Below are positions 21,901 to 32,900 of a stretch of 64,000 bases of DNA, piece after piece. Origin of the DNA: Progne subis subis (taxonomy: Eukaryota > Chordata > Aves > Passeriformes > Hirundinidae); contig JAKJHU010000184.1 in NCBI GenBank assembly GCA_022316685.1, positions 558,001 to 622,000 on the forward strand. The letters are read 5' to 3'. A program made the translations under genes and the position numbers. A model generated the notes under the pieces. That model was not told where the DNA came from. It saw only the letters and a program-made list of their open reading frames with translations, and did not search any database. Every line of letters begins with the position of its first letter. Within the stretch, counting starts at the first letter, position 1.

Positions 21901-24900
21901 GCGGCTGTGATTTGTGAGACTCTCAGAAAATGCATCTTTCCTTGAGGATGTCTGTTTGGGGCACCTTTTTTCTTTCAAGCGAGAGCAATCTGACAGTGTT
22001 GCTTGTGAGGTCATGTTTATTTTAGGAAAGGGAAAAGCAGCAGAAATGGTGTGAAAAGCCTTTTTTCTGTTACCCTGGGGATGGTGGGACACAGCTCGAG
22101 CAGTCCTTGCACGTTCTGCTCCACGCTGGCTGAGCCTGCTCCCCTCCTGTGCACGAGGAGCAGGCAATAACTGACTGAACCTTTGTGCTGTCTCTGCCCT
22201 TTCAGCAGCCCTCGCTGCTCCTTCGAGTCTCCCAGAGGCTGCTGGAGCTGCTCCTGAGCAGGAGGATTAAAGGCTGCTCCTGTCCTACCCTCTGCACATG
22301 GCTGAGTTCTTTCCTGCCTCTGTGCTCAAGGCAGAGGATAGGATTATCTTGAATTGAGCATTCAGTAAATCAGAAAGTACTCTCTTGGTGGTTTTTTACT
22401 GCCCCACATCCACGATTTAGCTGGTACTGATCTGCTTAAAACAGGGCACTTGAATGCTGGCAGGTCTCCACTTCAGCCAGACAAATCTGAGGACTCCTTA
22501 CAGCTCTGTAAAAACTTTCCTCAGGCCATCTTCACACTCCTCAATCTGTGTTCCCTGCAAGTGGGAGATGGATTTTAGATAGAGATGTAGAGCTGGGGCA
22601 CAGAGTGGTTCCCTGCCTGCCTGGTAATGCAGCTGGGAAGGAGTTCTGCCTCTGGAGGTTCTTCCCTGTCTTCTGTTACCTGCGGTTTTCCTCCTTTTTT
22701 CACCCTGCAGTGGCTGTGTGTGTGATCCTTCAACACGTTCCCTTTTGCTTCTGTTGCTCCTCCAATAACCCACCAAGCAGCAGGGAGGTGACCTGGTTTG
22801 CTGCTGCTCCTGCCTCAGCTCCAGCAAACACCTCCTTTCAGAGGAGGGCAGAACTGTGTCACTCGCTCTAGGTAGCTCTGTGCTTGTTTGCTTTTGCTGC
22901 CTGTTTTTATTCCACTGTGATTATTAGGTTTATATTCTGCAACTGTCAATCATGGCTGCTACCAAGACATTTTTATTTTCCCCTCCAGATTTCCTGTTTT
23001 TCTGGGGAGCTGTCTTCCTTGTTACCACTACATTGGTTGCCTTTTTGAAAAAGGAAAACCAGGAGCTAATACCAGCAAAGGAAGAAACAAAAGGCATCAC
23101 TGACACATACAAGCTGCTGTTCTCAATAATCAAGATGCCAGCAGTTCTTACTTTCTGTCTCTTGATCCTCACTTCAAAAGTAAGTAAATACATTTAAGAT
23201 TTGTTAAATGCTGGCATCAGTCTGGAAGCGTTGTGACTTAGTTTTGCTATTGGCTGTCATCAGTTGTGAATTTTCACATGAAATTTGAGCAGAATGGCTT
23301 GTCTCTGTGCTGAGCAGGGCCGTGCAGCAGAAAAGCTTTGTGTGAGCTTTTCTGTTTAACACAAGCATTGGAGAGGAGTTTGGTGGCAACATGGTATTAA
23401 AGTTTAAACATTTTTAAACAGGCTGTGTAGCCTGCAGTTAAAAGGACAGAAAATGAGGGTTTTTTAGCTCATCCCCAGCTCTGTCCAAGCTAGGTTTCCA
23501 TGGCTCCTAGCTGGATATTGAGGATGCCAAGAGCAGTGAAGGCACAGGAATGAATGGCAGTGCTGCTTAATGCTCTTGGAATGGTTTTGGCTCTGATGAC
23601 AATGAGAGTGTGCAAGTGTAGAACATGTAGAACTAATCTGGAAATCAAATCAGGGGCAGAAGTGACTTGTCCTGTGTTACATTTCTCAATTTACTTGATA
23701 GGGGTGAATTGAATTTCTTGCCAAACTCGCTGTCCTCCTCAGCTTATTTTGTCTCCTTGGCACTGCAGGTTGGGTTTTCAGCAGCAGATGCTGTGACAGG
23801 ACTCAAACTGGTGGAGGAGGGAGTCCCCAAAGAGCACCTGGCTCTGCTGGCGGTTCCAATGGTTCCTTTGCAGATCATCTTGCCCCTGGTTATCAGCAAA
23901 TACACAGCGGGCCCCCAGCCCCTGAACACCTTCTACAAAGCAATGCCTTACAGGTACAGCCTCATTTTAGTGAACCCCAGTAACATCTGTGCTCAGTCTG
24001 TGTGTTCAGACCACAGGCAGGGTTTTGTGTGTAACTCTCTGACTTCCAGGTGCAAAGAAGTGTGTCAGGATTGTCACAGTGAGTTGAGCTGCCTGATTCA
24101 GGCAGTGTCACTGTGTGGAAGCAGAGCATGAGGTGTTTGGGATGTGCGTGTACAGCAGTGTTAGAGCAGTGCTCTCCTGCTCCTACTTAACAATGTCACT
24201 GCTTGTCAAATATTTGATAGCTAATGCTGAGGTAGAAATAGGTGTAACTATTCAGATCTAAACTCTTTGAGTCTACTCTCTGTGATTGTTCAGGTTGCTT
24301 TCTGTTGGGGAAACACATGGGAAGGATTACTTGGAATAAATAACAAATCATCTTTCTTATCCCTCCAGGTTGCTGCTTGGCCTGGAATTCGCTTTCCTGG
24401 TGTGGTGGGCTCCTAAAGTAAAGCATGAAGGAGGATTTCCTCTCTACTACTACGCTGTGGTGGTGCTGAGTTATGCTCTACACCAGGTAACGCTCACTGT
24501 GTGGGGAGGGGAGCTGCTGTTCCCTGTCTTGTCCTGGGTCACACTGGAATCCCTCCCAGCCTGACCTGTGCTGTGTGGCAGGATTGACTTCTAATACTCT
24601 TGCCAGTGTTTTTCCTCCCTTTTTCCCTTGGACATCATCTGTGGAGCTACTTTTAATTGTCCATGTCTGACGTAGTTCCCCAGATTCCTCTTTCCCCAGA
24701 CCCAGAAGCTCAAAAGCACAGAGGAGCTGGAGAAATCCCAGAACTGTGTCTGAGCTTGATAGACATGCTGATGAATGCGCTGTGATTGTGCAGATAAATA
24801 AAGTTATGTGACCCTGGTCCTAGGAAAAAAAAAAAAAAACCAACTTGATTGTTGGAGGAACATCATAACGGATCTGATCCAAAGACTTGGGAAGCCAGCA

Positions 24901-27267
24901 CCTGGTGTTTGGATCAGAACTGAAGCATGTGCAGCGCCTCGAGAGGTGCCTTGAAACGCAGCAGGGTTGTTTGTAGGTTCAGTTCTAGCTGCCTGATTGT
25001 ATTTCAGTTTGATGACCCAAGTCATGCCGGGGCACGTGAGGCTGTGTCTGTTGCAGCACGACTTGAGGCAGGCAGCAAGGCCGCTCCCGTGTTAGCACAG
25101 GGACAGGCTGCAGGAGGAGCGATCCTCCCCTCAGAGTTCAGGGGCTCTCTCAGCAGGCTTTTGGTGCTGGGCCTTCCAGCTGTGTGTGCCACCGTGGCGT
25201 GTGTCTGTCCCCTCAGATCACCCTGTACAGCATGTACGTGGCCATCATGGCCTTCAACGCCAAGGTCAGCGACCCGCTCATCGGGGGCACCTACATGACC
25301 CTGCTCAACACCGTCTCCAACCTGGGGGGCAACTGGCCCTCCACGGTGGCCCTGTGGCTGGTGGACCCCCTCACGGTGAAGGAGTGTGCGGGGGCCCAGG
25401 GCCACGCCTGTGCCACTGCAGCGGCCGCAGAGGTGAGCCTGGGGGGTCTCTGCTCAATGTCTCACTTAAATGCCTTCTTGCAGCAATTTTTTTTTGCCTT
25501 TGAAAAAACCTTCACCGTGTATAGCTTTGTGCTTAAAAATTCCCACCGATCGAGCTCATTTTCCTGTCTGGTAAAATCTAGTGTGTTAGCACCTGCACAC
25601 TGAATAACCAGCCCCGTACCCAGGGTTTGCAGCTGCAGGGGAGTGAGCCCTTTCTTCCCGTGCTGAGCTGGGTTAGAAGCACCAGACTGGTGCCACATTC
25701 TGTGCAGTGTGAGGAGGCTCTAGGAATGGGTTTGAGCTGTGCAGTCAGGGGCTCTGTCCTTGGCAGGCTCTCTGTTCCCCAGGGCCCTCCATTTCTGTGG
25801 TAGGTTTTTCTTCCTTCTGTCTCCTTGGAGGCTTCTTATCTGCCTGCCTTGATACCTTCTCCAAGATGCTGCTCTGCTCTCTGATTTTGGTGTCCCCTTT
25901 GCCCATGAAATCAAGTGGGACTGGCCGCCTGCCCAGTTCTGGGAGCCCTGTGGAAGAGAACAAAGAACTTGCTGTGCACAGATCAAACAGCAGGACACAA
26001 AGCTGCTGGGAAAGCAACGTTTCAAATTCACCTCCTCACAGCAAATGAGACATTTAACATGCATGGAGAGTGGAAATGTTTGGGGGCTTTTTTTCTGTGC
26101 TCATGACTGAGATTTATTGCACTCCTGAATGCCAGGATGCTGTAGGACGTGGAGGTTCTCTAAATGATCAAAGTGTTCTGGAGTCCAGCATGACTTGTCT
26201 CAATTGGAGTTGCAGTTTTTGCTGGTGCAGAGAAGCTGCTTCTGCAGCAGATGCTTTCCCAGCCTCTCACTCATTAGCTTGTCACTAATTAGGTTCCTTG
26301 TGTCTCAGAGTCCTTCCTTCTTCACCTCACTCCTCTGATCTTTTCTCACAGCCTCCTGGTTGCCGACATTCCGCCACCACCTTCTTATTCCACTCCCTTC
26401 TTATTCCTAATCTGATTTTGACATGTCTCAGAATAATGAGAATGCTGCCAGAGCCTCGGCTCAGAGAAGTGATTAATCCTGGGATTAGAGCAGTGTTAAA
26501 AGCCAAACAATAGCAGAGACAATCCTGGGCTGTACAATCACCCTGTGAATGCTGGGGGTTTGTCTTCCAGTTCAAAGCCATCCTGGGCATGTTTCTCCCA
26601 GAATCACAGAATACAGAATCACAGAATCATGGAATGTTTTGGATTGGAAGGACCTTAATTCCCATCCAGTCCCACAGCTGCCATGGGCAGGGACACCTCC
26701 CACTGTCCCAGGCTGCTCCAAGCCCCGTCCAACTTGGCCTGGGACATTTCCAGACTGGGGAGCCCACAACATGGATTGCTAGGAAAAAAAATCACCTTTC
26801 TCCCTGAGGCTGGGAGCAGTGGTTGCACCTGCAGGCCAGCAGGGACGGTGGGGCAGTTTCTGTTTTCTGGAGTTTGCCCTTTGGGCTGATGTGCTCCATT
26901 TCCCACCTGTTTAGACCAGGTTTGGTACTTTGTTACTTTTCAGGCTGCTGATAAGTTCAAAAGCCGCCCCCCCCTGTGACGGGATAGCATAGAAAACAAC
27001 AAAGAGTAAACAACTGTCTTCAGTGAGGCCAGGGGCAGGCAGGGCGCGGGGGCTGTGGGGTGCTGTGTGCTCGGTGCATGAACCTGTGCTGTGTTCCAGC
27101 TGTGCACAGCAGCTGGGGGCTCCTGCGTGACCACCCTGGACGGGTACTACGTGGAGTCCGTCGTCTGCGTCATCCTGGGCTTCGCCTGGTGGTTCTTCCT
27201 GGGACCAAAATTCAAAAAGCTGCAGGACGAAGGGCAGTCTTCGTGGAAGTGCAAGAGGAGCAACTGA
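18198..27267 (+). CDS. SLC33A1: Acetyl-CoA transporter (ER/Golgi), complete, six coding exons
   Basis: SLC33A1 (AT-1) is a multi-pass membrane protein of the major facilitator superfamily. It carries acetyl-CoA from cytosol into the ER/Golgi lumen for protein and ganglioside acetylation. Coding exons are 18198-18915, 22989-23179, 23769-23953, 24369-24486, 25217-25432 and 27100-27267. They total 1596 nt, or 531 aa plus stop, near the 549 of human. All junctions are GT-AG and in phase. The start was chosen because gacATGg is a good context and the N-terminal RQRRxG...SLD pattern matches the mammalian protein. Near-identical blocks include LLLVLYVLQGIPLGLAGS, QAFFSFVFWPFSLKLLWAPL, FLFEFLAATQDIAVDGWAL and GGTYMTLLNTVSNLGGNWP. 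Ser94 corresponds to the human Ser113 linked to spastic paraplegia. The N-terminal tail is Ala- and Arg-rich and differs from mammals. Confidence 0.98.
18950..19170 (-). mobile_element. CR1 LINE 3'-end fragment in SLC33A1 intron 1
   Basis: Key pieces are ggtttggaagggacttcagg, ccaggctgctccaagcctca, ctggccttgggcactgccag and cagccacagcttccctgggc. This is the CR1 tail in reverse orientation, lying immediately after exon 1. Confidence 0.85.
20700..20935 (+). mobile_element. CR1 LINE 3'-end fragment in SLC33A1 intron 1
   Basis: The stretch runs gtggagatcagggaaaggtt through gctcaagatattctgtgatc, the forward 3' terminus of an avian CR1. The terminal octamer-like attctgtg is recognisable. Confidence 0.8.
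22989..23179 (+). CDS. SLC33A1: SLC33A1 coding exon 2
   Basis: The 191 nt begin DFLFFWGAVFLVTTT, a transmembrane segment, and end FCLLILTSK at the donor gtaagt. The acceptor is cccctccag. Between the helices lies the loop KEETKGITDTYKLL, well conserved in the family. Confidence 0.97.
23180..23768 (+). other. SLC33A1 intron 2
   Basis: This 589-bp intron contains no recognised feature. Confidence 0.7.
23769..23953 (+). CDS. SLC33A1: SLC33A1 coding exon 3
   Basis: The 185 nt encode VGFSAADAVTGLKLVEEG through FYKAMPY plus two bases. The block is nearly identical to the human protein. The acceptor is gcactgcag and the donor gtacag. Confidence 0.97.
23954..24368 (+). other. SLC33A1 intron 3
   Basis: This 415-bp intron contains no recognised feature. 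Confidence 0.7.
24369..24486 (+). CDS. SLC33A1: SLC33A1 coding exon 4
   Basis: The 118 nt complete an arginine and encode LLLGLEFAFLVWW through YALHQ, a transmembrane segment and loop. The acceptor is ccctccag and the donor gtaacg, in phase 0. Confidence 0.96.
24700..24839 (+). other. mRNA-like 3' end in SLC33A1 intron 4: possible alternative last exon or retrocopy tail
   Basis: A good acceptor (ctctttccccag) ends at 24699. Reading on in phase 0 from exon 4 gives 17 codons (TQKLKSTEELEKSQNCV) and then TGA. Downstream are AATAAA at 24797-24802 and, 22 nt later, a run of 15 A (24825-24839). The genomic A-run suggests an inserted retrocopy tail; the acceptor and open phase suggest an alternative terminal exon that would truncate the transporter. 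The sequence cannot decide between them. Confidence 0.35.
25217..25432 (+). CDS. SLC33A1: SLC33A1 coding exon 5
   Basis: The 216 nt encode 72 residues, ITLYSMYVAIMAFNAKVSD through LWLVDPLTVKEC and a variable Ala-rich loop (ACATAAAAE). The acceptor is gtcccctcag and the donor gtgagc. The Ala-rich loop differs from mammals, while the helices do not. Confidence 0.97.
25433..27099 (+). other. SLC33A1 intron 5
   Basis: This 1.67-kb intron holds one CR1 fragment (26601-26775). The remainder is unique-looking, without recognised exons. Confidence 0.7.
26601..26775 (-). mobile_element. CR1 LINE 3'-end fragment in SLC33A1 intron 5
   Basis: It starts with the duplicated motif cagaatcacagaatcatgga, then tggattggaaggaccttaat and ggctgctccaagccccgtcc. 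This is the reverse orientation of the CR1 3' terminus. Confidence 0.88.
27100..27267 (+). CDS. SLC33A1: SLC33A1 coding exon 6, C-terminus and stop
   Basis: The 168 nt encode LCTAAGGSCVTTLDGYYVES, the last transmembrane helix (GFAWWFFLG) and the Lys-rich cytosolic tail KFKKLQDEGQSSWKCKRSN, then TGA. The acceptor is tgtgttccag. Confidence 0.97.
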   Translation: MCTAAGGSCVTTLDGYYVESVVCVILGFAWWFFLGPKFKKLQDEGQSSWKCKRSN

Positions 27268-28945
27268 CGCGCTTAGGTGTTGGATGGACCAGCAAGGTGG
27301 TTTTGGTTTTATCACAAGGACGTATCCCATAATCAGGCCCCCGGAATGTCGGTGTTTCTGGGCCACGCCAGGGACATCTGTGTGGCTGAGGCAGGGCGCC
27401 ACTGCCCTCCCCACAGCACAGGGGCAGTTCAGAAAGGAATGGCTGAAGCAGCACCTCAGTGCTCCGTGCTTACCCCTGACTCCAGAGCTGCTGTTTCCAG
27501 AGGGCACCTCTGGGCAAGCTCCCCGTGCCCTGGCTGTAGAGGCAGCAGCGTTGCCAGCTGAGTGCCAGCTTTTATTTTCACACAGAAATGATCTGACAGA
27601 GCAGCTTGACCCTGGGGAGGATGCCCAAGGCATTCTGACTTGGAGGTTAAGCATGGGACTGCGGAATTCCTTGTGGGAAGATCCGTGTGAGATGTCTGTG
27701 GGCTTTGCTTCTTCTCACTTTCTGAGCTGTAACCACGCCTCAAAGGATGAAATGTTCCGGAGATTCTTTTAAATATATTTTCTGGCTTTTATAAGCTTTA
27801 AAGATTTATAAGAAAATATTTTTATAAGCAAATTACATTTGTTTAATTTATTTCCGCTGTTTCAAGGCAGTCTGATTTACCATCGAGGTACTTTCTCGAC
27901 AGCAAAATGCTGTAAGGTAGGACTGGAGTAACGCACAATCCTCTGAGCCTTGAGTCCTGCAGCTGGAGCTGGAGGTGCTTCCCAAGGGAGGGCATGTGGG
28001 CCTTTGGAAGGGGTGAGTTGATAGAGGAAAGCCAATCCCTAGGTTTTCCAAGCTGTATTACTAAGATTTGAACATTGATTCTCAAAAGCAGTGGGAGCAC
28101 GGAGACCTCCCCCAGCCGGGGGTGAGAAGAGTGAGTTGGTGATGGCAAAGTTGCCAAATTCCCGGGGAGCTGGTGCAGGACTCGCCCTCACACAAATCAG
28201 AGGGGCGCAGTCCTGTGGCAGAGCTGCTGCAGAATTCACTGCTGGTGCCATGAGGTGGAAACATTCCCGCTGGATTTCTCCCACGGAGCTCCCTCCTGAG
28301 TGCCTTAGGGACCCACAGGTGCTGGAGAGGCACTCGGACCCCGCTGGGTGTGTGGAACGTTGGTATTAAAAAGGAAAACTATTAAACATCCCTTGGAAAA
28401 GTGCATGAGGTTCTCTTTGCGTCAATATTTGAAGGACTGGGCTGGGAGAGGGTTTGGGATCTTCTGCTGCTGTGTGTTTTGGGGGAAAGTGACCCCATCC
28501 CACCTTTGGAGTGCCTGGGGGCGGGTGGGTGGGTGTACACAGGGGCTCCTTGGCATCAGGAGGAAGGAGGGGTCAGAAGGACACAGTGACGCGTGCTTGG
28601 CTGGACACTGCCTCGAGGGACACACAGTTTGCTTCAGGCACAGCAAAACCACTGGTGCTAAGTGAGATCACATGGCGTTTAACTTTTCTGCCTGTGAGGG
28701 AAAATTTCAAGTGCAGAAGCTGAGAAATTAAATTTGCTGTGTATTCAGATTGAGGTTTTACTTTGCAATATTTTTTTTCACTATTTCTAAAGGAAAACTT
28801 GCCAGGGAAACTTGTCACTAATAAAGATGGGTTAAGGATTCATTATCAATAATTAATTATCTCAAAAACATCAAAGTTGCACGTAAACTCCAAACTGGTA
28901 GGAATAGATGTGTTACCTGAAATAAATGTGTCATTTTTCAAACTA
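27268..28945 (+). promoter_or_regulatory. SLC33A1: SLC33A1 3' UTR with candidate poly(A) signals
   Basis: The sequence after the stop has no further exons. Candidate polyadenylation signals are ATTAAA at 28365-28370 and 28381-28386 and AATAAA at 28820-28825 and 28921-28926. Which of them is used cannot be told from sequence alone. Confidence 0.5.
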
Positions 28946-29224
28946 GTGAAACAAGTTATGAACTAGTGCTTTTAATTTAAGTAGCAGTTTTGTAAATTGG
29001 AAAAGTTGCTGCTGTGCCAGCCCCTTAGCAGGCTGCTGAAGTGCGGCCATAAAATTTTGATCTTGCTTCTTTCTACCAACTCTGTTTGAAAGAAATTTTT
29101 CTTTTTAACATTAGAATTATTGCAGACTTAAACATCTTTAACATAAACACCCCAAAACAACAAGAATAACAAACTAAACGAATTTAAAATGTCAAGAAGA
29201 AAGGAGCATCTGAAGGGTCAGAGG

Positions 29225-29515
29225 ACGTGTGGTACAGGTTTGAGGGGCTCCGTGCAGAGTTCAACCTCGAGAAGGCTCCAGGGAGAGCTCAGAGCCCCTG
29301 GCAGGGCCTGGAGGGGCTCCAGGAGAGCTGGAGAGGGACTGGGGACAAGGGCTGGAGGGACAGGACACAGGGAATGGCTTCACATGGCCAGAGGGCAGGG
29401 CTGGATGGGAGATTGGGAATCAGGAATTGTTCCCTGGGGAAGTGGGGCGGCCTTGGCACAGGGTGCCCAGAGCAGCTGTGGCTGCCCCTGGATCCCTGGC
29501 AGGGCTGCTCGGGGC
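29225..29515 (+). mobile_element. CR1 LINE fragment upstream of C3orf33
   Basis: The stretch contains gagaaggctccagggagagc, gggattgggaatcaggaatt-like text and gcacagggtgcccagagcag followed by ctgtggctgcccctggatcc. This is the forward CR1 tail. It ends where the C3orf33 promoter repeats begin. Confidence 0.75.
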
Positions 29516-29529
29516 CGGTGTCGCTCCAC

Positions 29530-29817
29530 GGTTCGGTGGCACGGGGCGGTGTTTCCCGTCGCTCTTGCTCCGAGCAGTGTTTCCCTGTAGCACCGGGCGG
29601 TGTTTCCCGTGGCACCGGGCGGTGTTTCCCGTTGCTCCGAGCAGTGTTTCCCTGTAGCACCGGGCGGTGTTTCCCGTTGCTCCGAGCAGTGTTTCCCTGT
29701 AGCACCGGGCGGTGTTTCCCGTGGAACCGGGCGGTGTTTCCCGTTGCTCCGAGCAGTGTTTCCCTGTAGCACCGGGCGGTGTTTCCCGGCTCCCGCGGGG
29801 GCGCTCCGGCCGCGGCG
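29530..29817 (+). promoter_or_regulatory. C3orf33: C3orf33 promoter region
   Basis: The GC-rich sequence immediately before the first coding exon is mostly the 22-bp tandem array. No TATA box is visible. The repeated gggcgg cores could bind Sp-family factors. The assignment as promoter rests on position only. Confidence 0.45.
29535..29790. repeat. 22-bp tandem repeat forming the C3orf33 promoter / 5' UTR
   Basis: About eleven units alternate gtagcaccgggcggtgtttc and gttgctccgagcagtgtttc, each followed by cc (unit 22 bp). The array ends about 28 bp before the C3orf33 start codon. It is GC-rich and contains gggcgg GC-box-like cores in alternate units. Confidence 0.92.
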
Positions 29818-29910
29818 ATGCCGGAGCAGGGCGGCGGCGGCTCCGAGCGCGCCGCTCTGGCCCTGGCCCGCCTGTCCGAGTGGGCGGACGCGCACCTGGG
29901 GCTGCTGCGG
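29818..29910 (+). CDS. C3orf33: C3orf33 coding exon 1
   Basis: The 93 nt encode residues 1-31, MPEQGGGGSERAALAL through HLGLLR. The start codon context is gcgATGc. The donor gtaccg follows directly. Intron 1 (29911-29991) is only 81 nt. Confidence 0.9.
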
Positions 29911-32900
29911 GTACCGGGGCCGGGCGGGCAGCGGGCCGGGGGCCCCCGCTGAGCCCCGCTGAGCCCCGCTGAGCCCCGTTCTCCTCTGCAGGGCCTGATC
30001 GCCGGCACGGCCGTGGCCGGGGTGCTGCTGCTGGCGCGGAGCCTCCGAGTGGTGAGTGCGGGACCGGGCCTGGGGACACGGGGGGAGCCCGGCACGGGCC
30101 CGGGGAGTGCGGGAGAGCCCGGGACGGCTGCTGGGAACCGGGGGGAGGCCGGCACGGGTGCTGAGAACCGGGGAGGCCCTGGGTCGGCCCCTCAGAAGCG
30201 CGGGGAGCCCGACACGGCCGCTCGGGCCCATGGGCGGAGGAACCGGGCCTGCCCTGCCCCGCCGTGCCTCTCCGTCCCTCCTCACACCCGTGGCTGTCTC
30301 TCCTCACACCCGTGGCTGTCCATTCTCACCCCCATGGCTGTCCATCCTCACCCCCGTGGCTGTCCATCCTCACACCCGTGGCTGTTCATCTTCACACCCG
30401 TGGCTGTCCATTCTCACACCCGTGGCTGTCTCTCCTCACACCCGTGGCTGTCCATCCTCACACCCGTGGCTGTCTCTCCTCACACCCGTGGCTGTCCCTT
30501 CTCACACCTGTGGCTGTCCCTTCTCACACCCGTGGCTGTCTCTCCTCACACCCGTGGCTGTCCCTTCTCACACCTGTGGCTGTCTCTCCCGTGGCTGTCC
30601 CTTCTCACACCCGTGGCTGTCCCTTCTCACACCCGTGGCTGTCTCTCCTCACACCTGTGGCTGTCCCTTCTCACACCCGTGGCTGTCCCTTCTCACACCC
30701 GTGGCTGTCCATCCTCACACCCGTGGCTGTCTCTCCCGTGGCTGTCCCTTCTGACACCCGTGGCTGTCTCTCCTCACACCCGTGGCTGTCCCTTCTCACA
30801 CCTGTGGCTGTCTCTCCTCACACCCGTGGCTGTCTCTCCTCACACCTGTGGCTGTCCCTTCTCACACCCGTGGCTGTCCATCCTCACACCCGTGGCTGTC
30901 TCTCCTCACACCCGTGGCTGTCCATCCTCACACCTGTGGCTGTCTCTCCTCACACCCGTGGCTGTCTCTCCTCACACCCGTGGCTGTCCATCCTCACACC
31001 CGTGGCTGTCTCTCCTCACACCCGTGGCTGTCTCTCCCGTGGCTGTCTCTCCTCACACCCGTGGCTGTCCCTTCTCACACCCGTGGCTGTCTCTCCTCAC
31101 ACCCGTGGCTGTCCCTTCTCACACCTGTGGCTGTCTCTCCTCACACCCGTGGCTGTCTCTCCTCACACCTGTGGCTGTCCCTTCTCACACCCGTGGCTGT
31201 CTCTCCCGTGGCTGTCCCTTCTGACACCCGTGGCTGTCTCTCCTCACACCCGTGGCTGTCCATCCTCACACCCGTGGCTGTCCCTTCTCACACCTGTGGC
31301 TGTCTCTCCTCACACCCGTGGCTGTCTCTCCTCACACCCGTGGCTGTCCCTTCTCACACCCGTGGCTGTCCATTCTCACACCCGTGGCTGTCTCTCCTCA
31401 CACCCGTGGCTGTCCATCCTCACACCCGTGGCTGTCCCTTCTCACACCTGTGGCTGTCTCTCCTCACACCCGTGGCTGTCCATCCTCACACCCGTGGCTG
31501 TCTCTCCTCACACCCGTGGCTGTCTCTCCCGTGGCTGTTCCCGGCTGCAGCACCAAAGCATTCCTTTGTTTTGTTCAGCTTTGCGCAAAGCAGGAGCTGG
31601 TGGTTCTCGCGAAAGGCTCCCCACTCCTCAGTACTGAACATTATTTATGTATTTTGACGACGCATCGGCATTCGCTGCTTACAAATTCCACGGCTTTTCT
31701 GTTAATTGGCGCTCAGCCCGCTCTGTGTTGGCCGTGTCTGTGGTTTCTCATGCTGACCAGCCCAGTCCCAGCCCTTCCCTCCGCCTGAGTCTGGGCTCCC
31801 TTTGGTGGGTGCTCAGTGACTCAGCGCTACCCCACTGCTGGAATTGCCTTTCCCCAGGGACGGCTCAGCCTCCACTCCTGGTGCCTCCCGCCCAGACAGC
31901 CCATTCATCTTGGCTTTGTCTTCCCTGCTCCTTAAAACTAAAGATTAGCCAAGCGTGCAAGGTTCACAGTGTGGTTGTTTAATCATAACGGTCCTGCTGC
32001 AGCTACTGATTAACAAGTGGAAAAAAAAAAAAACCCATCGAAGTTTGATTCAGGTCCTGAGGGGCTCCATGTCACTGTCTGGTGGCATCTCCACGGGTCC
32101 CTTGTTCTCACCTGTTCCTGAAGCCCCTGGGAGGGGTGGTGGCCCCTTTGCCTGTCCCACTGTGCAGCTCCAGCACCCTCCCTTGTCCAGACACAGCTGA
32201 AACAGCTGCTTGCCTTGCGTATTCGCTGTCCTTCCACACACAGAACTGCTCTGAATGGTTCTAAACATCACCCAAATCTTCCCTCACGCCCAGGATGGTC
32301 AGGTCACGCTGGACTAACACCATGCTGCTCACTGCTGGAGAAGTTGAACCTCCACGGGCAGGAGCCACCGTGCTCCCACAGGGTTCCAGCTGCTTAAAAA
32401 ATCACAGTTACCTTCATCCTCCCCCTGCACAATTCCAAATGATACAAGGGAACATTTGCGTGGAGTTTTTATTTAAAATCCTACCAGAAAACCTGGACTA
32501 CAAATGTTGCCAGAATTCTTTTTCTGTTTTTTGTTTGGTTGGTTTTGACCCAAGGGCCTGTGAATGCATTAACCTGGCTGCTGGAGCTTCCAGAGCAAAT
32601 GAGATTGGCTTTGAACAACTTTTGTTCCTACAAACCTCCGGGATTCCTGCCTGCCAGGTCCCAAATTCCCGTGTTCCTAGTGGGAGGCCCTGTGGACCGC
32701 AGAGGGGGAGGTTTGCTGAATAAATGGCACACAGGACACACACTGTGGTGTTTTGGGGGGTTCATTTCCTAGCAGTTGTACATCAGTGCCCAGTGGATTT
32801 CACAGCTCTGTAGAAGTAGATCAGTGCTCTGCTAAGGCCTCTTATAGTGAGACCTCAGTGTCTTAAATTTTGGGGGTCTTAATTTTTTGGGGTCCTTCTC

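Larger units (their letters stand above)
18916..22988 (+). other. SLC33A1 intron 1
   Basis: This 4.1-kb intron starts with a CR1 fragment (18950-19170) about 35 bp after the donor and holds a second one (20700-20935) in the opposite orientation. No other coding exon was recognised. Confidence 0.75.

Noticed and set aside
29289..30307. Minus-strand frames of 288-301 codons over the C3orf33 start region
   Set aside because: They are antisense to the GC-rich exon and the 22-bp promoter array; the repeated GKHRPVLQGNTARS pattern is a repeat translation.
30013..31788. Plus-strand open frames of 178-457 codons rich in HTRGCPFSHPWLSLLTPVAV
   Set aside because: They are translations of the 22-bp minisatellite; since 22 is not a multiple of three, all frames read the same repeat. 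No independent coding evidence exists.
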